Shown here one piece after another: positions 6,914-13,214 of a stretch of DNA of 14,609 bases. The position numbers were made by a program, and so were the translations under genes. Within the stretch, counting starts at the first letter, position 1; each line of letters opens with the position of its first letter. The notes below the pieces were generated by a model, which saw only the letters and a list, made by a program, of their open reading frames with translations, had not been told where the DNA came from and searched no databases. Source of the DNA: DATEAV01 sp964513155 (GTDB lineage Bacteria; Chloroflexota; Anaerolineae; Anaerolineales; E44-bin32); contig CAZEMA010000062.1 in assembly GCA_964513155.1 (NCBI GenBank), positions 1-14,609 on the forward strand, read 5' to 3'.

Positions 6914-7399
6914 TCATCTCTCCAGGATCACATCGCCGCTCTGGCCGCCGTGTTTCTCAGCCAGCCGGATGTCGGTGATACGGGCGCCTCGGTCGATGGC
7001 CTTGATCATGTCATACACCGTCAGCGCCGCCACAGCGACCGCGGTCAGAGCTTCCATCTCGACGCCGGTTCGTCCCGTGGCCCGCACGATGGCCTCGATG
7101 GTGACGCCGGGCACGCTCTCGGCAAACTCGAGACGGACCTCCACCTGATCAAGCCCCATAGGGTGACAGAGGGGGATCAGCTCCGACGTCCGCTTGGCTG
7201 CCATCACGCCGGCCAGCTCGGCCGCAGCCCGCAGGTCGCCCTTCTTCAAGTCACCCTGCTGGGCTGCCGCGAGCGTCTCCGGCCGCATTCGGACCGAGCC
7301 TCTGGCGACCGCCCAGCGCACGCTCACCGGCTTGGCGCTCACGTCGACCATCCGGGCCCGCCCCTGCAAGTCCAGGTGTGAGATCTCGTCCTTAGCCAT
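6914..7399 (-). CDS. moaC: Cyclic pyranopterin monophosphate synthase MoaC
   Basis: MoaC converts 3',8-cyclo-7,8-dihydro-GTP to cyclic pyranopterin monophosphate in molybdenum cofactor synthesis. The protein is 161 residues, the normal family length. Visible motifs are RMVDVSAKPVSVRWA (16-30), KKGD (52-55), LIPLCHP (74-80), GVEMEALTAV (112-121) and YDMIKAID (129-136) with the catalytic pair D130 and K133. The open frame extends upstream to 7921, but that part lacks family similarity. A consensus promoter ending six bases before ATG 7399 fixes the start. There is no Shine-Dalgarno sequence, and the transcript should begin at or next to the ATG, so translation is probably leaderless and a Moco riboswitch in a 5' leader is excluded. 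It heads the operon moaC, moaD-moaE, PLP enzyme. moaA is not in the window. Confidence 0.96.
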   Translation of the reverse strand: MAKDEISHLDLQGRARMVDVSAKPVSVRWAVARGSVRMRPETLAAAQQGDLKKGDLRAAAELAGVMAAKRTSELIPLCHPMGLDQVEVRLEFAESVPGVTIEAIVRATGRTGVEMEALTAVAVAALTVYDMIKAIDRGARITDIRLAEKHGGQSGDVILER

Positions 7400-7405
7400 G
7401 CGCTG

Positions 7406-7434
7406 ATTATACCGGCGCCCATCGGGCCGGACAA
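7406..7434 (-). promoter_or_regulatory. Promoter of the moaC operon, predicted leaderless
   Basis: On the minus strand TTGTCC (7434 to 7429) lies 17 bases from a perfect TATAAT (7411 to 7406). The six bases CAGCGC separate the -10 from the moaC ATG, so the usual start point (about seven bases after the -10) coincides with the A of ATG at 7399. Confidence 0.8.
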
Positions 7435-7690
7435 CCGAATCGGGATCCTCAGCGAGGGTTGGCCCGCAGGCCCGATTCAGGCAAAGGCTCCGTGCCCCGA
7501 GGTCAAGCGGACTAAGGAACCACGGTGGCACCGTTCGTGCGATCCCTTTCGTGGCTATGCGCACCGTCCCGGAGAACCCCACTCCAGCCGAGCTCTCTCT
7601 AATCGCCTGTTCCTCGTGGGATCGAGCCCAAAACGGCCAGCCGACCTTCCTCCGGCGGTTTCCCGCCTTCCCTGCGAGCTCCGGCTTGCC

Positions 7691-7720
7691 TTGACCACCT
7701 CGCCTCCAGCCTGCTATAAT
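7691..7720 (+). promoter_or_regulatory. Strong extended -10 promoter of rpmF
   Basis: TTGACC (7691-7696) is followed after 18 bases by a perfect TATAAT (7715-7720), with TG at 7712-7713 giving an extended -10. The expected start of transcription is at about 7727-7728, which leaves a leader of nearly 48 bases before the rpmF ATG. Confidence 0.85.
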
Positions 7721-7727
7721 GGCCCAC

Positions 7728-7746
7728 GCCTGCCCGGTGGGCAGGC
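7728..7746 (+). promoter_or_regulatory. Perfect hairpin at the predicted 5' end of the rpmF mRNA
   Basis: GCCTGCCC (7728-7735) and GGGCAGGC (7739-7746) pair perfectly around a three-base GGT loop. The hairpin starts at or one base after the expected transcription start and ends 15 bases before the AAGGAG ribosome binding site. It could protect the mRNA 5' end or be a protein-binding control site. It is not followed by a T-run, so it is not a terminator. Confidence 0.6.
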
Positions 7747-7774
7747 ACTGTTCTGAGACGCAAGGAGTAGTCAG

Positions 7775-7963
7775 ATGCCACCGCTTCCAAAGAGAAAGCA
7801 CTCCAAGGGAAAACGCGATCGCCGACGGTCGCATGATGCGCTTACGCCGCAATCCCTGGTCGCATGCCCGAACTGTGGAGAGAAGAAGCTGCCCCATCGC
7901 GTATGCCCCAGCTGTGGGCACTACGCCGGGCGCGAAGTCATCGAAGTCGAGAAAGAGAAGTAG
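7775..7963 (+). CDS. rpmF: 50S ribosomal protein L32
   Basis: This is a small protein of the large ribosomal subunit. The 62 residues show the typical N-terminus MPPLPKRKHSKGKRDRRRSH, a basic region, and a zinc ribbon CPNC (31-34) / CPSC (44-47), so this is the zinc-binding (C+) form. AAGGAG lies seven bases before the ATG, and the gene has a near-consensus promoter of its own. L32 is often encoded beside DUF177, plsX or fab genes; here it stands alone, divergent from moaC. The next gene starts 198 bases downstream, and no clear terminator is visible between them, so read-through is possible. Confidence 0.97.
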   Translation: MPPLPKRKHSKGKRDRRRSHDALTPQSLVACPNCGEKKLPHRVCPSCGHYAGREVIEVEKEK

Positions 7964-8161
7964 TCAGGTAGGGCCGTGTCATTCCTCCGTTCGAGGCTGG
8001 TGCGTTGGCGCGGCCCGCTTGATTCCTCTGACCGTCGGCGTTGGGTTGCGGCCTGAGGTCGGAGAAACGGTCTGGCGAGTCCCGCGCGTCCCGGCAGCCC
8101 ACGCGACCGCGCCGTTGCGCTCATCAGGCAACCGAGGGTCTGAAGGCCACGTAACCCGCCC

Positions 8162-9160
8162 ATGCGCAAGTTCCTTGTCGCCGTCGTCCTGCTCCTGGCG
8201 GTCTACTTCCTGATCTCGAGGTTTGCCGAGGCCCAGCAGGTGTTTGATACCCTGCAAAGGGGCGATTGGCGGTGGCTGGCGGGGGCCGTCGCCATCCAGT
8301 TCGTCTGGGGCGTGAACCTGGGGGCATCGGTCCGGGCGATCTACCGGGCCCTGGGCGTCGAAGAGAAGATCGAGCGGCTGATCGCTCTGGCTGCGGCTGC
8401 CAACTTCATCAACGTCATTGCCCCGTCGGCCGGAATGGCCGGCGCCGCCATCTTCATCGCCGACGCACGGCGCCGGAACCGTCCCGTGGGTCGCGTCTCG
8501 ACGGCGGCCGCTGTTCTCGTGCTCTTCGACTACCTGGCCTTCCTGATCGTCCTCACCCTCGGCCTGATCGTCCTTTTCCGCCGCAATCAACTCTCGGTGG
8601 CGGAGATCGTGGCCAGCCTGCTCCTCGCCGCCATGGCCTTCGGCCTGGGTACGCTGGTCTACATCGGCATGCGCTCGGCGGAACGGTTGGGCCAGGCGCT
8701 GGCCTCAATGTCGAGGCTGGTCAACCGTGGCCTGCAGCCCTTCATCCACCGCGACTACTTGAGCGAAGACCGGGCCCGCGAGTTCGCCCACGACGCTGCC
8801 GAGGGCCTGCGGGAGGCCCGCACGAAGCGGTCAAGTCTCCTGCTGCCGTTGGGGTTGGCGCTCAGCAGCAAGGCCTTCCAGGTGTCCATCCTGTTCCTGG
8901 TATTCATGGCCTTCCAACAACCCTTCTCCGTCGGCACCCTGATTGCCGGTTTCAGCATCGCCTATCTCTCGCTCATCCTCTCCCCGACCCCCTCTGGCAT
9001 CGGCTTCGTCGAAGGAATCCTGACCCTCACTCTCACCTCGCTCGGAGTTCCACTGGCCGCGGCCGCAGTCATCGCCCTCGCCTACCGTGGCATCACGCTG
9101 TGGCTCCCGCTGGCCTACGGCGCGCTTGCCTTCCGCTGGATCAGCCGGGAGAAGGCGTAG
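8162..9160 (+). CDS. UPF0104/LPG-synthase-TM-like integral membrane protein
   Basis: A 332-residue integral membrane protein of the lysylphosphatidylglycerol synthetase transmembrane-region / UPF0104 family. It opens with the hydrophobic MRKFLVAVVLLLAVYFLI. Family-like motifs are NFINVIAPSAGMAGAAIF (about 81-98) and SPTPSGIGFVEGILTLTLTS (about 278-297), followed by a last hydrophobic pair. About eight membrane segments are apparent. There is no soluble C-terminal aminoacyl-transfer domain, so it is the membrane part only. Such proteins are flippase- or transporter-like, but the substrate is unknown. The start ATG has no clear Shine-Dalgarno sequence. An in-frame stop 21 bases upstream (TGA at 8141) rules out a longer form. 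It may be read from the rpmF promoter. Confidence 0.85.
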   Translation: MRKFLVAVVLLLAVYFLISRFAEAQQVFDTLQRGDWRWLAGAVAIQFVWGVNLGASVRAIYRALGVEEKIERLIALAAAANFINVIAPSAGMAGAAIFIADARRRNRPVGRVSTAAAVLVLFDYLAFLIVLTLGLIVLFRRNQLSVAEIVASLLLAAMAFGLGTLVYIGMRSAERLGQALASMSRLVNRGLQPFIHRDYLSEDRAREFAHDAAEGLREARTKRSSLLLPLGLALSSKAFQVSILFLVFMAFQQPFSVGTLIAGFSIAYLSLILSPTPSGIGFVEGILTLTLTSLGVPLAAAAVIALAYRGITLWLPLAYGALAFRWISREKA

Positions 9161-9528
9161 CGAATCGGGCCTCGTCCCGTGCGCCGCGTGACTGCATTTG
9201 GCCAGATCCTGAGGCACACCAGGCGCGTGCGCTGCGCAAGCGTCCGGGGCATGGCGCCTGTAGGCCATCCCGGCGGCGACGGTGCCGCCGACGAAGGCAC
9301 CAGGCTGCCCAACCGCAGGGGGCAATCCTACGAGGCTTAGGGGAAGGTAGAGCGGCGGCGCTTGGGGCACTGTTCTTGTGCAATTGGAGCGGCGTTGGTG
9401 TATCCTTACCATCGGAATGCCACAGGCGCGGCAAGGACACACCGCCTCGGCACGGATGGGCTAGGGCTCTCGGCGGGCCGATCGTCCTGGTTGCACCCAG
9501 CGACCGGCCATGAACGGCGGGGAACAAG
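9161..9528. other. Non-coding stretch before the sensor gene
   Basis: These 368 bases hold no convincing gene. A perfect 7-bp hairpin, CGGCGGC (9271-9277) / GCCGCCG (9284-9290), could end transcription of the membrane-protein gene but lacks a T-run. A weak promoter-like pair, TTGTGC (9376-9381) and TATCCT (9401-9406) with a long 19-base spacer, could serve the downstream sensor gene. GGGGA lies shortly before ATG 9529 as its ribosome binding site. Confidence 0.5.
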
Positions 9529-11850
9529 ATGACCCAAACCGTCACGCTCGAACTCTCGTATCCCTACCATCTAGGTATTGGCCTTTCCCTGGCCCTGATC
9601 CTGATCCTCAGCCTGAGCTACCGCACGCTTGCCAAGAGCCAGATGGCCCGCCGCTGGAGCCTGGCGGCCTCAAGCCTTCTCTTCCTCCGGTTCCTCATCC
9701 TTGTGGTGGCAATCCTCGGTTGGCGACAGGGCCGTGAGGCGGGAGCCCTCCTCGCCTCGCTCTCTCCTTTTGCCGGGCTGGCAGGCGTCCTGTTCATCGG
9801 GTGGGCAGCCCTCTTTCCGCGTCGCAGCGGGCCCGTGGATCTGGGTCTCGTCGCTGCGCTGCTTCTCTGTCTCGTCGGCCTCGTCAGCACGCTCCTCCTC
9901 GCTGCCCTGGCCACCCAAGGGACCCCGAACACGATCGACCTCCTGTGGAGCGCGGCAACGCTACTGGCCTGCCTGGTCATCGGCTTTGCGCTTCTCGTCC
10001 GGAGGCCCGGCCAGTGGGCATTTTACCTGACGGGGTTCGTTCTCCTGGCAGCCGCCCATGGCGCTCTTGCCGCCATTCGTGTCTGGCAAGGGAGCATCGC
10101 CTCGCTAGCCAGTGTGTTCCCCCTGGTCGAGGTCATCGCCTATTCCCTGTTCGCGCTGGGTGCAGCGCGGGGCCTGGCCATGGAAAGGATCAAGGTCGAG
10201 GTCCGCCGTGGAGAGGTCGCGGCCTCGGCGAAGGCAGGGATCGGCGTCTCGTCGGAACTCCTGGGCGACGTTTTCGGTCTGGGCAGCGCCGTAGACCGGA
10301 GCGATCTGGCAGCACGTGCGACCAGAACCATCGCCCGCGCCCTGCACCTCGAATACTGCCTGATGCTGACGCCTCCCGATCCCTCCGGCGAGTTGGTGAT
10401 CGCCACCGGATACGATCTGCTCCACGACCAAGACGTCCCAGGAGTCTCGGTCGACGTCAAGAGGATGCCCGAGATCAGCGCTGCCCTCTCCCGGCGACGG
10501 GTTCTCACACTGCCCGGCGGCGGCCATTCCCCCGACACGTTGACACTGCAGAAGACTCTGGGGACGGAGCACCTTGGACCTGCCCTGCTCGCCCCGATTA
10601 CCTTCCAGGACGAGCTCTACGGCGGGATCCTGGCTCTCTCTCCTAGCTCACGCGAGGGGTGGTCGGACGAGGAAAGGGCCGCGCTGGAGAGAATCGCCCT
10701 GCACGTGGCGATCCGGCTCGACCAGCTACAGCACTTCGGCGCCGCGACCGCCGATGCCGAGGGCACGCTTTCGGCATTGGCCCATGCCTACAGCCACATT
10801 GAATCCCTGACGCAAGAGAACGAGCGGCTCACCCGGGCGATAGCGCTGGCGGGGGGCGACCCGGCCGTCCTCCCGACGGATGTCGCCGGCCTGCTGGCGA
10901 CGCAGCAAGAGGCGCAGGAGACGATTCGGATCCTCGAAGCCGAGATTGAACGGCTGAAGGCCGCCCAGGTTACGCCATTCTCCGGCACGGCCGAGGAAGC
11001 CGAGCTTCTGACCAACCGGCTCCAGGCAGTCTTGCAGGAGCTCGCCGCGGTCCGCGCCCGCTTGAGGGTTATGGAGGAGGGTGCGGCCACCCCGGCCAAC
11101 GCTGTGCCGGTGCTCGACGTCGGTGCCATAGGCTCCCTCATCCAGGAGTTGAGACTGCCGCTCTCGTCCGTCTCCGACTGTGCCGACTTGATGCTCGGGG
11201 ACTCGGTCGGCCCTCTGGCCCCGACCCAGCGCAGGCTCCTAGAGAGCGTGCGCAACGGGGTCAAACACATCGGCATCCTGTTGGCCGACCTGAGCCAGAT
11301 TGCCGCCATCGAAACCAAAACGGCCGAGCTCGCCCGGGCTCCGGTCAATGTGGCTCATTGCGCCGAGCACGCGCTGGTCCAGACGCAGGCTTCTCTCCAG
11401 GCCGGCAAACACACAGTTCGGCTCGATATCCCCGATGACCTTCCAGCCGTGCTGGGGGACCAAGACGCCGTAACGCTCATCCTCGTCCACCTGATCTACA
11501 ATGCGGCCGGGGCTTCCCCCGAGGGGAGCGAGATCATCGTCTCCACCCAGGAACAGGTGCGCACGGAAGGAGGCAAGACCGGGTTTGTCTCCGTGGCCTG
11601 CACCGACGCCGGCCCGGGGATCCGGCCGGAGGACCTGGGGCAAGTCTTCCAGCGGCCGGACCAACTTGGCCGGCCGATCTTTGGCCTGGGCAACACAGGC
11701 ATTGGCCTGGCGGTCGTCCGGACGCTGGCCGAGGCGCTCGGCGGACGCGTCTGGGCAGAAGGCCAGCCGGGGGCCGGCAGTACGATCGTCGTCCTGCTAC
11801 CTGCCGCCCAGCGGCAGCCTTCTCTCGGAGCCCCGGCCCAAGCCGCCTGA
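9529..11850 (+). CDS. 7TM-GAF histidine-kinase-like protein lacking the phosphoacceptor His
   Basis: A 773-residue membrane sensor. Seven predicted membrane segments occupy about 14-215, followed by a GAF domain (about 256-400), coiled coil (about 405-520, e.g. IESLTQENERLTRAI), an HisKA-like helical pair (530-600) and an ATPase domain (about 630-760). The ATP-binding motifs look intact: N-box N658, DAGPGI (D693) and GLGNTGIGLA (from G719). The H-box, normally SHELRTP, reads LIQELRLP: codon CAG at 11143-11145 puts Gln539 where the His should be, and no other His sits in the motif. Autophosphorylation in the usual way is therefore unlikely. No response regulator gene is adjacent. Likely roles are as a regulatory partner of another kinase or as a ligand-gated ATP-binding scaffold (inference). 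Two LCP cell-wall genes follow, 296 bases downstream and behind their own promoter. Confidence 0.88.
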   Translation: MTQTVTLELSYPYHLGIGLSLALILILSLSYRTLAKSQMARRWSLAASSLLFLRFLILVVAILGWRQGREAGALLASLSPFAGLAGVLFIGWAALFPRRSGPVDLGLVAALLLCLVGLVSTLLLAALATQGTPNTIDLLWSAATLLACLVIGFALLVRRPGQWAFYLTGFVLLAAAHGALAAIRVWQGSIASLASVFPLVEVIAYSLFALGAARGLAMERIKVEVRRGEVAASAKAGIGVSSELLGDVFGLGSAVDRSDLAARATRTIARALHLEYCLMLTPPDPSGELVIATGYDLLHDQDVPGVSVDVKRMPEISAALSRRRVLTLPGGGHSPDTLTLQKTLGTEHLGPALLAPITFQDELYGGILALSPSSREGWSDEERAALERIALHVAIRLDQLQHFGAATADAEGTLSALAHAYSHIESLTQENERLTRAIALAGGDPAVLPTDVAGLLATQQEAQETIRILEAEIERLKAAQVTPFSGTAEEAELLTNRLQAVLQELAAVRARLRVMEEGAATPANAVPVLDVGAIGSLIQELRLPLSSVSDCADLMLGDSVGPLAPTQRRLLESVRNGVKHIGILLADLSQIAAIETKTAELARAPVNVAHCAEHALVQTQASLQAGKHTVRLDIPDDLPAVLGDQDAVTLILVHLIYNAAGASPEGSEIIVSTQEQVRTEGGKTGFVSVACTDAGPGIRPEDLGQVFQRPDQLGRPIFGLGNTGIGLAVVRTLAEALGGRVWAEGQPGAGSTIVVLLPAAQRQPSLGAPAQAA

Positions 11851-11863
11851 TCCGTCCGAACCT

Positions 11864-11881
11864 AGCCTTTCCCCAAGGGCT
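11864..11881 (+). terminator. Weak stem-loop after the sensor gene
   Basis: AGCCTTT (11864-11870) pairs with AAGGGCT (11875-11881), with one G-U, around a CCCC loop 14 bases after the stop codon. The following sequence is GC-rich with only a short TTT 12 bases further on, so this is at best a poor intrinsic terminator. Confidence 0.2.
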
Positions 11882-12106
11882 GGCGCACCGGGTTTCTGAT
11901 CCATCCGCCCCTATGCGCCCAACCAGCCCGGCTCGTGCTCTTCCCTGTCCCGGTCCGGTTCTCACCCGCCGCCTTCTGGGGTCCCCGAAGCGGATCGGCC
12001 TCCAGCTCCAACGCGCCTTCCCGGCGTATTCTGCAGCAGAGACCTTCTGCGCGGGCGCTGGAAAAAGCCCCACGGACCCGGAACTTCCCAGGCGGTCACA
12101 ACGTCC

Positions 12107-12115
12107 TGATATAAT
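12107..12115 (+). promoter_or_regulatory. Extended -10 promoter of the LCP gene pair
   Basis: TGATATAAT combines TG (12107-12108) with a perfect TATAAT (12110-12115). No good -35 lies 17 bases upstream, as is usual for extended -10 promoters. Transcription should start near 12122, only about 25 bases before the preferred LCP start codon. This rules out the much longer open frame that begins at 11913. Confidence 0.65.
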
Positions 12116-12146
12116 GCACCCTCAAGTAGGCATGGAAAGTGGTGAG

Positions 12147-13214
12147 ATGACCAGACAGCTTCGCATAATCCCTATTCTGACTTTGTCGATCGGGCTGGCG
12201 GCATGTAACCTTCCTTTGCTCGGCAACAGCAATGGCGAACCCTTGGAAACGGCCGTCCCCAATCCGCTTGTGAGCGGTACCGCGACTGCACTTCTGCCTT
12301 TGCCTGCGACGGCGACGGCCACGATCACGCCAACGCCCACAGACACCGCGACCCCCACCGCGACGGCCACTCCCATTGACCCATGGGAGGGCTTCGCCGC
12401 CCCCACAGTCGTGTCCGCCACCGAGATCCCACGGCCGGTGCCTGCCATTGCCTTCCCGGACGGTGTGGTGAACGTCGTGCTACTCGGTTCCGACGCGCGA
12501 CCGAACGAATACGGTCACCGCACCGACACCCTCATGATCGCCTCGATGGATCCCAATGCCGGCACGGTGACCCTCTTGTCGATCCCCCGCGACCTGTACG
12601 TCTACATCCCTGGTTGGCGCGTCGACCGAGTCAATGTCGCTGACGCCTACGGCGGCCCGGACATGGTCGCCCAGACCATGCTGTACAACTTCGGAATCCG
12701 CATCGACCACTGGGTGCGCATCAACTTCTACGGATTCCAGCATGCCATCGATACCCTGGGCGGAATCGACGTGGAGATCACGGGGTATCTCAGCGACGAG
12801 TACGGCGGGCAGATCTACGAGTTCCGCCCGGGGACGGTTCGGCACATGGATGGCTGGACCGCCCTGGGCTATGTGCGCATGCGCCACACCACTGGCGACC
12901 TCGACCGCCTGCGCCGCCAGCAGGAAGTCGTGCGGGCGATCTTTGCTAAGGTCGTCAGCCTCGAAGGCTTGACGCGGATCCCAGACCTGTTTGCGCAATT
13001 CAGCACCATGGTCGAGACCGATCTCACCGTGGGGAATCTCCTGCCGCTCATCCCACTCGCCACGTCCGTATCGGGCAACCCATCCGCTATCCGCCAGTTC
13101 CGGATCGACTCGAGCATGGTCACCAGCTGGCGCGTGCCGCGCAGTGGGGCTGCGGTCCTCCTCCCCAACCGTGAAGTCATCCAGGCAATGATTCAAGAAG
13201 CCTTTGGGCCATGA
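12147..13214 (+). CDS. LytR-CpsA-Psr (LCP) family lipoprotein, first copy
   Basis: LCP proteins attach undecaprenyl-phosphate-linked polymers such as teichoic acids or capsules to the cell wall outside the membrane. Starting at ATG 12147, the 355-residue product has a lipoprotein signal ending in LAAC with Cys20. A Thr/Pro/Ala linker (about 45-77) follows, then the LCP domain (about 107-270): VVLLGSDARPN, RTDTLMIA, LLSIPRDLYVYIPG, RVNVADAYGG, INFYGFQHAIDTLGGIDV, HMDGWTALGYVRMRH and GDLDRLRRQQ. The conserved Asp and Arg residues that bind pyrophosphate and metal appear present. A further 85 residues form the usual helical tail, and there is no LytR_C domain. Possible alternative starts at 12114 and 12132 are too near the predicted transcription start. 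The stop overlaps the second LCP gene by ATGA. Confidence 0.92.
   Translation: MTRQLRIIPILTLSIGLAACNLPLLGNSNGEPLETAVPNPLVSGTATALLPLPATATATITPTPTDTATPTATATPIDPWEGFAAPTVVSATEIPRPVPAIAFPDGVVNVVLLGSDARPNEYGHRTDTLMIASMDPNAGTVTLLSIPRDLYVYIPGWRVDRVNVADAYGGPDMVAQTMLYNFGIRIDHWVRINFYGFQHAIDTLGGIDVEITGYLSDEYGGQIYEFRPGTVRHMDGWTALGYVRMRHTTGDLDRLRRQQEVVRAIFAKVVSLEGLTRIPDLFAQFSTMVETDLTVGNLLPLIPLATSVSGNPSAIRQFRIDSSMVTSWRVPRSGAAVLLPNREVIQAMIQEAFGP

Larger units (their letters stand above)
7400..7774. other. Divergent intergenic region between moaC and rpmF
   Basis: These 375 bases hold the moaC promoter at the left end and the rpmF promoter, 5' hairpin and ribosome binding site (AAGGAG, 7762-7767) at the right end. 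The 250 bases between (7435-7690) contain no convincing gene. GGTGGCACCG at 7524-7533 resembles the T-box core but lacks clear supporting structure. The open frames crossing the region are compositional shadows. Confidence 0.6.

Noticed and set aside
7400..7921. Long N-terminal extension of moaC to position 7921
   Set aside because: The extension crosses the moaC promoter and overlaps rpmF on the other strand. It lacks MoaC-family similarity and would more than double the family's length.
8266..9513. 415-codon plus-strand frame overlapping the UPF0104 gene
   Set aside because: It is a frame-shifted shadow rich in Arg, Pro and His that extends into non-coding DNA. The in-phase frame encodes a recognisable membrane protein.
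11913..12146. Long N-terminal extension of the first LCP protein from 11913
   Set aside because: It would place a lipoprotein signal inside the protein, the sequence is compositionally non-coding, and an extended -10 promoter at 12107-12115 starts transcription downstream.
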